NCBI RefSeq assembly: GCF_004348975.1
Contig: NZ_SMFP01000001.1
Coordinates: 132,701 to 196,700 of the forward strand
Source of the DNA: Antarcticimicrobium sediminis
GTDB taxonomy: Bacteria > Pseudomonadota > Alphaproteobacteria > Rhodobacterales > Rhodobacteraceae
Direction of reading: 5' to 3'
DNA length: 64,000 nucleotides
Every line of letters starts with the position of its first letter. Position 1 is the stretch's first letter. Shown here piece after piece: positions 51,703-60,839 of the stretch. The notes below the pieces were generated by a model. It worked only from the letters and a program-made list of their open reading frames with translations. It had not been told where the DNA came from and searched no databases. A program made the translations under genes and the position numbers.

Positions 51703-53184
51703 ATGGCTTCAGTTGCGTACACCACCTATTATTCGATTGCCGGTTTTTCCTACGACTACCGCTATTTCTGGGACAGCGAGGACGAGACCTCCACCAGCTT
51801 CGATGCCAGCGTCTCGATGAACGTCACTGCTGATCCCGGCGCCGGGTTCATTTACGAAATCCAGGAAGTCGACCTCGCTGACGGCAACGTCTGGGTCGAT
51901 ATCAACACCATCATCGACACTTACGAGCTCTCGCTCGATGGTATGGACGCCTATACCACGGATATCGATTCCAACATCATCGGCGTGAACTGGACCATGG
52001 GCGGCGTGTCGCATTCCACCGTTCTAATGGAGTTCGAAGTGGTGAAAGGTGAGAACGTGACGGGGGGCTACGAATACGGCACCCGCTATCATTTCGTACT
52101 GGACGGCGATCCCCTGCCGGATTTCAGCTCCCTCTCCGAGTTCGAGAACTTCGCGAACAGCGACACTTACATCACCGGCGTCTACAAGGTGACCGGCGCC
52201 TTTGGAGAAGGCAAGCTGATCGAATGGGGCGATATCGAAAGCGCCACCATTCTGGGCGCTGACGAGGACATTACCGGAACCCCCGGCAAAGATGTGCTCT
52301 CGGGTGGCTATGGCGACGATTATTTCATCTCATCCGAAGGCAACGACACCTACAAGGGCGGCGTGGGCACGTTCGACCAGGTCAGCTACGAGGATGATCC
52401 CGCCGGCGTCGTCGCCAATCTTGCCACCGGCAAGGCGACCGACGGCTGGGGCGACACCGATAAGCTCAAAAGCATCGAAGTGCTGCGCGGCAGCCTGTTC
52501 GACGATACCCTCACCGGCGACAAGGGCGACAACCATATCCGTGGCCTTGCTGGCGACGATGTACTGAAAGGCGGCAAGGGCACGGATACTGTGCGCTATG
52601 ATAAGGATGCGAGCTTTGGTGGCACCGATGGCGTCACCGTCAACCTCAAGAAAGGCTATGCCGTCGACGGGTTCGGCGGTCTAGATGCGCTGAAAAACTT
52701 CGAGAATGTGCGCGGCTCCGACTCGAAGGACACGCTCACCGGTACGGGGGGCGCGAACGATATGCGAGGCGAAGGCGGTGCCGACGTGATCAAGGGGCTG
52801 GGCGGCAAAGACGTGTTGGACGGCGGCAACGGCAACGACACCCTGTTTGGCGGCATCGGCAAGGACGTTCTGCACGGCGGCAACGGCAAAGACACGCTGG
52901 ACGGCGGCAAGGGCAACGACGACCTTTACGGCGGCGGCAAGAACGACGTCTTCATCTTTAGCGGCAAGTTCGGCGATGACACGATCCACGACTTCACGAC
53001 CGCAGGCAAAGGCGAAAAGATCGACCTGTCCGACGTCTCGACGATCAAGAACTTCAGGGATCTGTCGAACAACCACCTGTCCGACATCGGCGGCAACGCG
53101 GTGATCGACGACAATAACGGCAACACGATCACGCTCCTCGGGGTCTCAAGCGCAGACCTGGCGTTCAACGACTTCCTGTTCTGA
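51703..53184 (+). CDS. RTX (hemolysin-type calcium-binding repeat) protein
   Basis: A 493-residue protein. Residues 1-185 form a beta-rich N-terminal domain of no known family. The repeat region covers residues 190-445: DVLSGGYGDDYFISSEGNDT, GDDVLKGGKGTDTVRYDKD, GGKDVLDGGNGNDTLFGG and further nonapeptides GGxGxDxLx. These bind calcium outside the cell. Residues 455-493 contain the usual post-repeat strand pattern that serves as type I secretion signal. No type I exporter gene is nearby, so secretion would use a pump encoded elsewhere. Activity is unknown. It has its own leader and terminator between pyrC and pyrE. Confidence 0.92.
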   Translation: MASVAYTTYYSIAGFSYDYRYFWDSEDETSTSFDASVSMNVTADPGAGFIYEIQEVDLADGNVWVDINTIIDTYELSLDGMDAYTTDIDSNIIGVNWTMGGVSHSTVLMEFEVVKGENVTGGYEYGTRYHFVLDGDPLPDFSSLSEFENFANSDTYITGVYKVTGAFGEGKLIEWGDIESATILGADEDITGTPGKDVLSGGYGDDYFISSEGNDTYKGGVGTFDQVSYEDDPAGVVANLATGKATDGWGDTDKLKSIEVLRGSLFDDTLTGDKGDNHIRGLAGDDVLKGGKGTDTVRYDKDASFGGTDGVTVNLKKGYAVDGFGGLDALKNFENVRGSDSKDTLTGTGGANDMRGEGGADVIKGLGGKDVLDGGNGNDTLFGGIGKDVLHGGNGKDTLDGGKGNDDLYGGGKNDVFIFSGKFGDDTIHDFTTAGKGEKIDLSDVSTIKNFRDLSNNHLSDIGGNAVIDDNNGNTITLLGVSSADLAFNDFLF

Positions 53185-53208
53185 TCTGCCCACCGACAAA
53201 AACCAATC

Positions 53209-53246
53209 GCCCGCCCCGGCCCCGTGCCGCGGCGGGCTTTTCTTTT
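53209..53246 (+). terminator. Rho-independent terminator after the RTX gene
   Basis: GCCCGCC pairs with GGCGGGC around a GC-rich loop and is followed by TTTTCTTTT. Confidence 0.9.
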
Positions 53247-53299
53247 GCGCCCTGCTCCAGTAATCCCGCGGGAACCCCGCCGCCCGAAAGGATTTGCCG

Positions 53300-53977
53300 A
53301 TGATCCCCTCCTCCTATCCCTCGCCCCAAGAGATGGCCCGCCTGACCGCCCGGATGCTGCTGGAAATTCAGGCCGTGCACCTGAACGCGGAAGATCCGTT
53401 CACGCTGGCCTCTGGCCTGCCCTCGCCCACCTATATCGATTGCCGCAAGCTGATCTCCTATCCGCGTATCCGCAGCACGCTGATGGATTTCCTTACCGTC
53501 ACGGTCATGCGCAACGCGGGGTATGAGGCGTTCGACAATATCGCGGGCGGAGAAACCGCTGGCATCCCCTTTGCCGCGCTGGTGGCCGAGCGCATGGTGC
53601 TGCCGATGACCTATGTGCGCAAGAAAGCCAAAGGGTACGGCCGCAACGCCCGGATCGAAGGCGCGATGAGCGAGGGCCAGCGCGTGCTGCTGGTCGAGGA
53701 TCTGACCACCGACGGCGGCTCCAAGCTGTCCTTTGTCGATGCCATCCGCGAAACCGGCGCCACCTGCGCCCACACGGCCGTCATTTTCTATTATGGCATC
53801 TTCCCCGAGACCGAAAAGACGCTGGGGGACCATGGTGTCAGCCTGCATCACCTGTGCACCTGGTGGGATGTGCTGGCCGAGGCGAAACAGGCCAACAGCT
53901 TCAGCCGCGAGACCCTGCGCGGGGTCGAGGATTTCCTCAACGATCCGCGCAAGTGGCAGGAAGAAAACAAGAAATAA
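53300..53977 (+). CDS. pyrE: Orotate phosphoribosyltransferase
   Basis: This 225-residue enzyme makes orotidine monophosphate from orotate and PRPP. The PRPP-binding signature is [20 protein letters not shown] near residue 130. Upstream motifs include [20 protein letters not shown], then [20 protein letters not shown] and [12 protein letters not shown]. The start is the ATG at 53300 behind AAAGGA; a TTG two codons upstream is less likely. It follows the RTX terminator by only 53 bases, so its promoter must lie in that short gap or readthrough must occur. Confidence 0.95.
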   Translation: MIPSSYPSPQEMARLTARMLLEIQAVHLNAEDPFTLASGLPSPTYIDCRKLISYPRIRSTLMDFLTVTVMRNAGYEAFDNIAGGETAGIPFAALVAERMVLPMTYVRKKAKGYGRNARIEGAMSEGQRVLLVEDLTTDGGSKLSFVDAIRETGATCAHTAVIFYYGIFPETEKTLGDHGVSLHHLCTWWDVLAEAKQANSFSRETLRGVEDFLNDPRKWQEENKK

Positions 53978-54025
53978 AAACTTACCCCCTGATGCGATGA
54001 AAACCGCCGAATGGAATCACTAAGC

Positions 54026-54074
54026 CATCGCAGATTTTGCGGTCACCACCCTTTGTGCTACCATATCTGCGATG
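54026..54074. repeat. Inverted repeat in the pyrE-dnaB spacer
   Basis: CATCGCAGAT (54026-54035) and ATCTGCGATG (54065-54074) are perfect ten-base arms around a 29-base loop. The rest of the 271-base spacer (53978-54248) shows no gene. It could be a pyrE terminator, a regulatory dyad or a dnaB control site. Confidence 0.55.
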
Positions 54075-54248
54075 CATATCGCGAGTCGGCGGTGAAACAG
54101 GGGGGTATCCTCCAGTTACCCACCGACTTACGCACATATCGAAACGCGGCAAGATTGGTTACAAAGGCCGAACCGGCGCAAGACCGGGAACAGCCGGCGC
54201 CGGGACGGGGCGCAGAACAAGGCGCTGAACAGGCGGAACGGGACAGAG

Positions 54249-55736
54249 ATGAACGAAATCACCGCAGTCAATTCGGGCGGGACGGAGCTTCGGGCCTCCG
54301 AAACCATCCCCCACTCGATCGAAGCCGAACAGCAGCTTTTGGGCGCGATCCTGACCAACAACGATGTCTTTGATCGGGTGGCCAGCATTATCGGATCGCA
54401 GCATTTCTATGACCCAGTCCACGCCCGCATCTACGAGGTTGCCTCCGCGCGCATCTCAAAGAACGCGCTGGCTTCTCCGGTGACGCTCAAGGCGTTTCTG
54501 GAACATGACGAAGGGCTCAAGGAATTGGGCGGCCCGGCCTATCTGGCCCGTCTGGCCGGGGCCGCGATCAGCGCCTTCGCGGTGCGCGATTATGCCGAGA
54601 TGATCTATGATCTGGCAATCCGGCGCGAATTGATCGGGCTGGGCAAGACGATCTCGGACAAGGCGGCGCGCGTCGATGTCGCCAGCGACCCCAAGCAGCA
54701 GATCGTCGAGGCCGAACAGCATCTCTACAGCCTCGCCGAACAGGGCCAGTCCGAGAGCGGCTTTCAAAGCTTTCTGCGCGCCGTCACCGATGCGGTCAAC
54801 GTCGCCAACGCCGCCTATCAGCGCGAAGGTGGGCTGGCGGGGATTTCCACCGGGCTTGACGATCTGGATCACAAGCTGGGCGGTTTGCACAAATCCGACC
54901 TTCTGATCCTTGCCGGGCGCCCGTCGATGGGGAAAACCTCGCTGGCAACGAACATCGCCTTCAACGTCGCCAAGGCCTATAAGCGCGGCGCCCTGCCCGA
55001 CGGCAACGAGGGCGCGGTTGAAGGCGGTGTGGTCGGATTCTTTTCGCTGGAGATGAGTGCCGAACAGCTCGCCGGGCGGATCCTGGCCGAAGCCTCGGAA
55101 ATCTCCAGCCACAAGATCCGCCAAGGCGACATGACCGAAGGCGAATTCCGCCGCTTCGTCGAGGCGGCCAAGGCGCTGGAGGCCTGCCCGCTTTATATCG
55201 ACGACACCGCCGCCATCCCGATCGCCCAGCTTGCCGCCCGCGCGCGGCGGCTGAAGCGTACGCACGGGCTGGACCTGCTGATCGTCGACTATCTGCAACT
55301 TGTCCGCGGCACCTCGGAAAACCGGGTGCAGGAAATCGGCGAGATTTCCATGGGGCTCAAGGCCATCGCCAAGGAATTGGACATCCCCGTCGTCGCGCTG
55401 TCGCAGCTGTCGCGTCAGGTGGAAAGCCGCGATGACAAGCGGCCACAGCTCTCGGATCTGCGTGAATCCGGCTCGATCGAGCAGGACGCCGACGTGGTGA
55501 TGTTCGTCTATCGCGGTGAATATTACAAAGAACGGGAAAAACCGGGCGAAGAAAATATCGAGGCCATGGCAACCTGGATCGAAGAGATGGAGCGCCTGCA
55601 CGCCAAGGCCGAGGTCATCATCGGCAAACAGCGTCACGGCCCCATCGGCATGGTCGAGCTGTCCTTCGAGGCGCAATTCACCCGCTTCGGCAACCTTGCC
55701 AAGGCCTGGCAACAAGACCGCGAGCAGGAGTTCTGA
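54249..55736 (+). CDS. dnaB: Replicative DNA helicase
   Basis: This 495-residue hexameric helicase unwinds DNA at the fork. The N-terminal primase-binding domain (residues 20-130) starts IPHSIEAEQQLLGAILTNND. The C-terminal RecA-like domain has Walker A LAGRPSMGKTSLATNIAFNV near residue 225, Walker B LLIVDYLQLVRG near residue 345 and the conserved SQLSRQVESRDDKRPQLSDL. No intein is present. The ATG follows GGGACAGAG. The NTF2-like gene starts three bases after its stop. Confidence 0.97.
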   Translation: MNEITAVNSGGTELRASETIPHSIEAEQQLLGAILTNNDVFDRVASIIGSQHFYDPVHARIYEVASARISKNALASPVTLKAFLEHDEGLKELGGPAYLARLAGAAISAFAVRDYAEMIYDLAIRRELIGLGKTISDKAARVDVASDPKQQIVEAEQHLYSLAEQGQSESGFQSFLRAVTDAVNVANAAYQREGGLAGISTGLDDLDHKLGGLHKSDLLILAGRPSMGKTSLATNIAFNVAKAYKRGALPDGNEGAVEGGVVGFFSLEMSAEQLAGRILAEASEISSHKIRQGDMTEGEFRRFVEAAKALEACPLYIDDTAAIPIAQLAARARRLKRTHGLDLLIVDYLQLVRGTSENRVQEIGEISMGLKAIAKELDIPVVALSQLSRQVESRDDKRPQLSDLRESGSIEQDADVVMFVYRGEYYKEREKPGEENIEAMATWIEEMERLHAKAEVIIGKQRHGPIGMVELSFEAQFTRFGNLAKAWQQDREQEF

Positions 55737-55739
55737 GCA

Positions 55740-56171
55740 ATGCCGATCCACAAGTTCATGGCCGACTATAAACGGGTCTGGGAGGCGCAGGATTCACAGG
55801 GCTTCGCGGCCCTGTTCACCCCGGACGGTCTCTATCACAACACCCCCTTTCAGGTGCAGCAGGGGCCGGGTGAACTGGCCGCCTACTGGAACCGGATCAA
55901 GCTGCAACAGGACATTTCGTTGCGCTACGAGGTGCTGGGCGAAACCCCGGCAGGTGGGATTGCCCATTGGAACGTCACCTATCAGGTCGCCTCGGAAGAG
56001 CTGTTCGCGATCTGGGCAAAATCCACCGGCACCGGCCTGCCCGAGCGTCAACCCGGCGATCCCCTGCCCCGGATGGAGCTTGACGGTATGTTGGTGGCCG
56101 ACTTCACCGCCTCGGGTCTGGCGCGCGACGTGCGCATCTGGTGGCACTCCCTCCCCCGCACCGGCCCCTGA
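55740..56171 (+). CDS. NTF2/SnoaL-like protein
   Basis: A 143-residue protein of the nuclear transport factor 2 fold, judged from MADYKRVWEAQDSQGFAALF with TPDGLYHNTPFQVQQGPGEL, followed by strands ISLRYEVLG and GGIAHWNVTYQV. Members include small enzymes and polyketide cyclases, and the pocket residues here do not identify a substrate. It begins three bases after dnaB and probably shares its transcript. Confidence 0.8.
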   Translation: MPIHKFMADYKRVWEAQDSQGFAALFTPDGLYHNTPFQVQQGPGELAAYWNRIKLQQDISLRYEVLGETPAGGIAHWNVTYQVASEELFAIWAKSTGTGLPERQPGDPLPRMELDGMLVADFTASGLARDVRIWWHSLPRTGP

Positions 56172-56300
56172 TTAGCACGCAGGCCCCGATCCTGATTTTC
56201 ACGCAGCCCATCACCTGATTTTCATCCAAGCGTGTGCGGCAGGCCGCCGCTGGGCGGTTTTTCCCTTGACGCCCCGCGCCCCCAAGTCAAGAACAAGCCC

Positions 56301-57338
56301 ATGAGCACCGGACATCTTACAATCGACCTGAACGCCATTGCCGAAAACTGGCGTACCCTTGATGCAATGACCGCCGCGGACACCGCCGCCGTGGTCAAGG
56401 CAGACTGCTATGGACTGGGGGTCGAGCCCATCACGCGCGCGCTGGCCCGTGCCGGCGCTCGCCGCTTTTTCGTCGCCGCAGCGGAAGAAGGTGCCGCCGT
56501 GCGCGCCGCGCTGGGGCCGGGGCCGATGATCGGCGTGTTTTCCGGCCATATGGCGGGCGATTCCACCCTGATCCGCAATAACGATCTGACGCCGATGCTC
56601 AACTCGGTCGATCAGGTGCTGCGCCATTTCGAATCGCTGCCGCAGCAGTCTTTTGGCCTCCAGCTTGACACCGGGATGAACCGTCTGGGCATGGAGCCCG
56701 CCGAATGGGCCGCCCTGCGCGAGCCGGTGCTGCAACAGATGCCAGCAATGATCATGTCGCATCTGGCCTGCGCCGATGAGCCCGACCATTTCATGAACGC
56801 AAAGCAACTGCGCAGTTTCCGTGAGATGACCGAAGGGCTGGACATCCCCTGTTCGCTCTCGGCCACGGGGGGCATTCTGCTGGGCTCCGATTATCATTTC
56901 GACGTCGTGCGCCCCGGTATCGGCCTCTATGGCGCGCGCCCCTATGAAGCGGGGCGTCCGGCGGTCACGCTGGAGCTGCCGGTGATTCAGACCCGCGAGG
57001 TGCAGCCCGGCGAAACCGTTGGCTATGGCAACACTTGGACGGCGCAGCGCCCCGCGCGTATCGCCACCGTCTCGGCGGGCTATGCCGACGGGCTGTTCCG
57101 CGCTCTCGCCAGCACTCTGGGCCTCTGGCATGGTGACACCCGCTGTCCGATCGCCGGACGCATCTCGATGGACCTGATTTCGGTCGATATCACCGCATTG
57201 GGCGACGAGGCGCCGGACTACCTGACCATGCTTGGCGCCCATCAGGGGGTGGACGATCTTGGCGATGCCGCCGGAACCATCGGCTATGAAATCCTGACCT
57301 CGCTGGGCGCACGCTATTCGCGCAGCTATCAGTCGTGA
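56301..57338 (+). CDS. alr: Alanine racemase
   Basis: This 345-residue PLP enzyme interconverts L- and D-alanine for peptidoglycan. The PLP lysine lies in [14 protein letters not shown] near residue 35; the catalytic tyrosine region is [14 protein letters not shown] near residue 255. Other family segments are [30 protein letters not shown] and [15 protein letters not shown]. The start is the ATG at 56301; the upstream frame has no ribosome site. A GTGA overlap couples it to the next gene. Confidence 0.95.
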   Translation: MSTGHLTIDLNAIAENWRTLDAMTAADTAAVVKADCYGLGVEPITRALARAGARRFFVAAAEEGAAVRAALGPGPMIGVFSGHMAGDSTLIRNNDLTPMLNSVDQVLRHFESLPQQSFGLQLDTGMNRLGMEPAEWAALREPVLQQMPAMIMSHLACADEPDHFMNAKQLRSFREMTEGLDIPCSLSATGGILLGSDYHFDVVRPGIGLYGARPYEAGRPAVTLELPVIQTREVQPGETVGYGNTWTAQRPARIATVSAGYADGLFRALASTLGLWHGDTRCPIAGRISMDLISVDITALGDEAPDYLTMLGAHQGVDDLGDAAGTIGYEILTSLGARYSRSYQS

Positions 57339-58120
57339 CCGCGCTGCTGTCCCCGCTGGCCCATCTGGGCCGGGCCGTGCTGGCGGCGCTGACCTCGATC
57401 GGGCGGGTGATGATCTATGCCGTCACCGCCCTGAGCCATATCTTTCGCCCGCCCTATTACCCGCGCGAAGTGTTCAACGCCTTTGTGCAAATCGGCTGGC
57501 TGTCCTTGCCGGTGGTCGGGCTGACCGCCCTGTTCACCGGTGGCGCGCTGGCGCTTCAGATTTATTCCGGTGGCGCGCGCTTCAACGCCGAGGCAGTCGT
57601 GCCCCAGATCGTCGCCATCGGCATGGTGCGTGAACTGGGGCCGGTGATGGCCGGGCTGATGATCGCGGCGCGCGTCACCTCGTCGATCGCCGCCGAGATC
57701 GCCACCATGAAGGTGACCGAACAGATCGATGCGCTGGTCACCCTGTCGACCCACCCGATGAAGTACCTCACCGCGCCGCGCCTGCTGGCTGGCCTGATCA
57801 CGGTGCCGATTCTGGTGGGTGTGGGCGACGTGATCGGTGTCGCTGGCGGCTATTTCGTGGCCACCCAAAGCCTTGGGTTCAACCCGGCGGCCTATCTCAA
57901 GAACACGGTCGATTTCCTTGAGACGCTTGATGTCGTCTCCTCGCTGGTCAAGGGCTGCGTCTTTGGCGGCATCGCCACGGTGATGGGCTGCTATTACGGC
58001 ATGCAATCGGGGCGCGGCGCCCAGGGCGTGGGACAAGCCACCAAAAGCAGCGTCGAAGCCGCCGCCGTGCTGATCCTTGCGGCCAACTTCTTGATCACAG
58101 GGGCATTTTTCTCGGTATGA
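57335..58120 (+). CDS. mlaE: MlaE-type lipid ABC transporter permease
   Basis: A 261-residue inner-membrane permease of the MlaE/YrbE family with five or six helices. Characteristic motifs are [40 protein letters not shown] and [20 protein letters not shown]. It uses a GTG start overlapping the alr stop. With the MlaF-type ATPase downstream it would move phospholipids or hydrophobic compounds across the envelope. No MCE-domain binding protein (MlaD) follows, which is unusual. Confidence 0.93.
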   Translation: MTALLSPLAHLGRAVLAALTSIGRVMIYAVTALSHIFRPPYYPREVFNAFVQIGWLSLPVVGLTALFTGGALALQIYSGGARFNAEAVVPQIVAIGMVRELGPVMAGLMIAARVTSSIAAEIATMKVTEQIDALVTLSTHPMKYLTAPRLLAGLITVPILVGVGDVIGVAGGYFVATQSLGFNPAAYLKNTVDFLETLDVVSSLVKGCVFGGIATVMGCYYGMQSGRGAQGVGQATKSSVEAAAVLILAANFLITGAFFSV

Positions 58121-58863
58121 TCCGGTTTGAGGACGTTCATAAAGCCTTTGGCAGCAATCGCGTCCTGCGCGGCTTGACGCTTGAGGTGCCCAAGGGAACA
58201 TCGATGGTGATCATCGGCGGCTCGGGCACCGGGAAATCCGTGGCGATCAAATCCGTTCTGGGGCTGGTCACGCCGGACAAGGGCCGCATTCTGGTCGACG
58301 GCAAGGACACCACCAGCGGCGACCGCGATGCCTTTCTCGCCCGCTTTGGCATGTTGTTTCAGGGCGGCGCGCTGTTCGATTCGCTCCCCGTATGGCAAAA
58401 CGTGGCGTTCCGCCTGTTGCGCGGCGCGCTCAAGCGCCCGCAGGCCGAGGCGCGCGAGATCGCCATCGAAAAGCTGCGCCGCGTTGGTCTGAAACCCGAG
58501 ACCGCCGATCAGTTTCCCGCCGAACTGTCTGGCGGTATGCAGAAACGCGTCGGCCTTGCCCGCGCCATCGCCGCCGACCCCGAGATCATCTTTTTCGACG
58601 AGCCCACCACCGGGCTCGACCCGATCATGGCGGGCGTCATCAATGAGCTGATCCGCGAGATCGTGGTCGAAATGGGCGCGACGGCCATGACCATCACCCA
58701 CGACATGACCAGTGTCCGCGCGATTGCCGACAATGTGGCCATGCTGCATGACGGGGTGATCAAATGGACCGGCCCGGTGGCCAAGTTGGACAACTCCGGC
58801 GATCCCTATCTGGACCAGTTCATCCACGGTCGCGCCGAGGGGCCGATCGAAGCGGTGCGGTGA
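58117..58863 (+). CDS. mlaF: MlaF-type ABC transporter ATPase
   Basis: A 248-residue ATPase with Walker A IIGGSGTGKSVAIKSVLGLV near residue 30, signature LSGGMQKRVGLARAIAADPE, Walker B EIIFFDEPTTGLDP and switch histidine ITHDMTSVRAIADNVAML. These are typical of the Mla/Ttg2A group. It overlaps mlaE by four bases (ATGA) and forms a transporter core with it. Confidence 0.94.
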   Translation: MIRFEDVHKAFGSNRVLRGLTLEVPKGTSMVIIGGSGTGKSVAIKSVLGLVTPDKGRILVDGKDTTSGDRDAFLARFGMLFQGGALFDSLPVWQNVAFRLLRGALKRPQAEAREIAIEKLRRVGLKPETADQFPAELSGGMQKRVGLARAIAADPEIIFFDEPTTGLDPIMAGVINELIREIVVEMGATAMTITHDMTSVRAIADNVAMLHDGVIKWTGPVAKLDNSGDPYLDQFIHGRAEGPIEAVR

Positions 58864-58871
58864 TCCCTCGC

Positions 58872-58942
58872 GACGGGAAAATTCGAATTTTCTCGTCACT
58901 TTTCTTCGAAGAAAAGTGCACTGCTGCGCGGATGCATCCGCG
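58872..58942. repeat. Three consecutive palindromes between mlaF and the PqiA-like gene
   Basis: Three dyads lie back to back. The first (58872-58897) centres on GAAAATTCGAATTTTC. The second (58897-58918) has perfect 11-base arms, CACTTTTCTTC and GAAGAAAAGTG. The third (58927-58942) is CGCGGATGCATCCGCG. They fill a 114-base gap and look like a mobile or REP-like element rather than a simple terminator. Confidence 0.75.
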
Positions 58943-58977
58943 TTCCCAAACCCGGTGAAATCGGATAGGCCGCTGTG

Positions 58978-59442
58978 ATGACCCTCCGCCTCGCCAATCT
59001 CGCCCTGCTTGTGCTCTACCCCGTCGCTTGGTTCGCACCGCTGCTGCGCGCCGGGTTCCTGCCGCTGTTCGGGCTGTCGGAAATCTCGGTCCTCACCGGG
59101 CTGCAATCGCTGTGGGGAACCGATGTCGTGCTGGCGCTGGTCGCCACCGTCTTTGCCATTTTTGCGCCCTATCTGAAAACCATCGGGCTGGCGCTGGTGC
59201 AATGGCATTTGCTGGATCGCCGCGCCCTGCCGGTGCTGACGGTGCTGGGCAAGTTGGCGATGGCGGACATTTTCCTTATTGCCTTGTACATTACGCTGGC
59301 CAAGGGCATTTCCTATGCCCGGATCGAGGTCGCTTGGGGCCTCTATCTCTTTACCTTCTGCATCCTCGCCTCGCTGGTTCTCGGCCTTCTGACCGATCGC
59401 CACATGCGAGGGCTTGAGAAGCCGCACACGGACGGGCAATAA
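58978..59442 (+). CDS. PqiA-like membrane protein
   Basis: A 154-residue integral membrane protein with four hydrophobic helices (LANLALLVLYPVAWFAPLLR, then VVLALVATVFAIFAPYLK, LPVLTVLGKLAMADIFLIAL and WGLYLFTFCILASLVLGLL). The LGKLAMADIFLIALYI pattern matches paraquat-inducible PqiA domains. PqiA family proteins act with MCE-type lipid transport systems, which fits its place beside mlaEF. GTG at 58975 and ATG at 58978 are both possible starts. Confidence 0.8.
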   Translation: MTLRLANLALLVLYPVAWFAPLLRAGFLPLFGLSEISVLTGLQSLWGTDVVLALVATVFAIFAPYLKTIGLALVQWHLLDRRALPVLTVLGKLAMADIFLIALYITLAKGISYARIEVAWGLYLFTFCILASLVLGLLTDRHMRGLEKPHTDGQ

Positions 59443-59448
59443 CGGCAT

Positions 59449-60813
59449 ATGGCGAAATCAAAAACCTTCGTCTGCTCGGCCTGCGGAGCCAGCAGCAACA
59501 AATGGTCCGGCCGTTGCGAAGGCTGCGGCGAATGGAACACCATATCCGAGGCGGTGCCGCTGTCATCCGGCCCGGCCTCGAAATCGCTCGGCGCGCGGCG
59601 TGGCAGCGCGGTGCCGCTCACCGATCTGTCGGTCGAAGAGGCCCCCCCGCCCCGCGCCGCCTCTGGTCTGGGCGAGCTGGATCGCGTGCTTGGCGGCGGG
59701 CTGGTTCCCGCCTCGGCCGTTCTGGTGGGAGGCGATCCGGGCATCGGCAAATCGACGCTGTTGCTGCAGGCCGCCGCCGCCTTTGCCCGCAAGGGGCTCA
59801 AGACCATCTATGTCTCGGGCGAAGAGGCCAGCGCGCAGGTCCGCATGCGCGCCCGTCGCCTTGACCTTGCCGATGCGCCGGTGCGACTGGCCGCCGAAAC
59901 CAACCTGCGCAACATCCTCACCATGCTGGAAGAGGAACGGCCACAGCTTGTCATCATCGATTCGATCCAGACCATGTGGGCCGACAATGTCGAGAGCGCA
60001 CCGGGCAGCGTGTCGCAGGTGCGCGCCACCGCGCATGAGCTGACCACATTCGCCAAGCGCCACGGCGTCAGCGTGATCATGGTCGGCCATGTCACCAAGG
60101 ACGGGCAAATCGCGGGCCCGCGCGTGGTCGAACACATGGTCGATACCGTGCTGTATTTCGAGGGCGAGCGCGGCCATCAGTTCCGTATCCTGCGCGCGGT
60201 CAAGAACCGCTTTGGCCCCGCGGATGAGATTGGCGTGTTCGAGATGACCGGCGCCGGGCTGGCCGAGGTCACCAACCCCTCGGCGCTGTTCCTGTCTGAG
60301 CGTGGCGAGCCAAGCGCCGGATCCGTGGTGTTTGCAGGTATCGAGGGCACCCGGCCCGTTCTGGTTGAATTTCAGGCCCTCGTCGCCCCCTCGTCGCTGT
60401 CGCAACCGCGCCGCACCGTGGTCGGCTGGGATGGCGGGCGGCTGGCGATGATTCTAGCGGTGCTGGAGTCCCGCTGCGGCATCCCGTTTACCGGGCTTGA
60501 TGTCTATCTCAATGTCGCGGGCGGTATGAAGATTGGCGAACCCGCCGCCGATCTGGCCGTGGCCGCCGCGCTTTTAAGTGCGCGCGAGGATGCGCCATTG
60601 CCTGCTGAAACCGTTGTTTTCGGGGAAATAAGCCTGTCTGGGGCCCTGCGACCGGCACCGCAGACCGAAAACAGGTTGAAAGAAGCGCAAAAACTTGGTT
60701 TCACCGCAGCAATCGCTCCGGCCGGCGGCAAGATCGGGTCGGGCGGCGGGCTTTCGCTCACGCGGCCTGCTGACCTGACCGGCTTTGTCGGCGACATTTT
60801 CGGCGCGGGCTGA
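59449..60813 (+). CDS. radA: DNA repair protein RadA
   Basis: This 454-residue branch-migration helicase processes recombination intermediates. The N-terminal zinc finger is CSACGASSNKWSGRCEGCGE, Walker A is VLVGGDPGIGKSTLLLQAAA near residue 95, the RadA motif is AVKNRFGPADEIGVFEM near residue 250, and the C-terminal Lon-protease-like domain starts near SVVFAGIEGTRPVLVEFQAL. The length matches the family. The gene starts six bases after the PqiA-like stop. Confidence 0.97.
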   Translation: MAKSKTFVCSACGASSNKWSGRCEGCGEWNTISEAVPLSSGPASKSLGARRGSAVPLTDLSVEEAPPPRAASGLGELDRVLGGGLVPASAVLVGGDPGIGKSTLLLQAAAAFARKGLKTIYVSGEEASAQVRMRARRLDLADAPVRLAAETNLRNILTMLEEERPQLVIIDSIQTMWADNVESAPGSVSQVRATAHELTTFAKRHGVSVIMVGHVTKDGQIAGPRVVEHMVDTVLYFEGERGHQFRILRAVKNRFGPADEIGVFEMTGAGLAEVTNPSALFLSERGEPSAGSVVFAGIEGTRPVLVEFQALVAPSSLSQPRRTVVGWDGGRLAMILAVLESRCGIPFTGLDVYLNVAGGMKIGEPAADLAVAAALLSAREDAPLPAETVVFGEISLSGALRPAPQTENRLKEAQKLGFTAAIAPAGGKIGSGGGLSLTRPADLTGFVGDIFGAG

Positions 60814-60839
60814 CGTACAGGGCAAATCGGGCGAGGAAT

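Noticed and set aside
52656-53076. Minus-strand frames rich in Pro/Leu/Ser or Val/Ala across the RTX repeats.
   Set aside because: They are shadows of the GGxGxD codons and have no independent support.
54249-55736. An intein in DnaB, a common insertion site.
   Set aside because: Walker A and downstream motifs are continuous and the length is normal.
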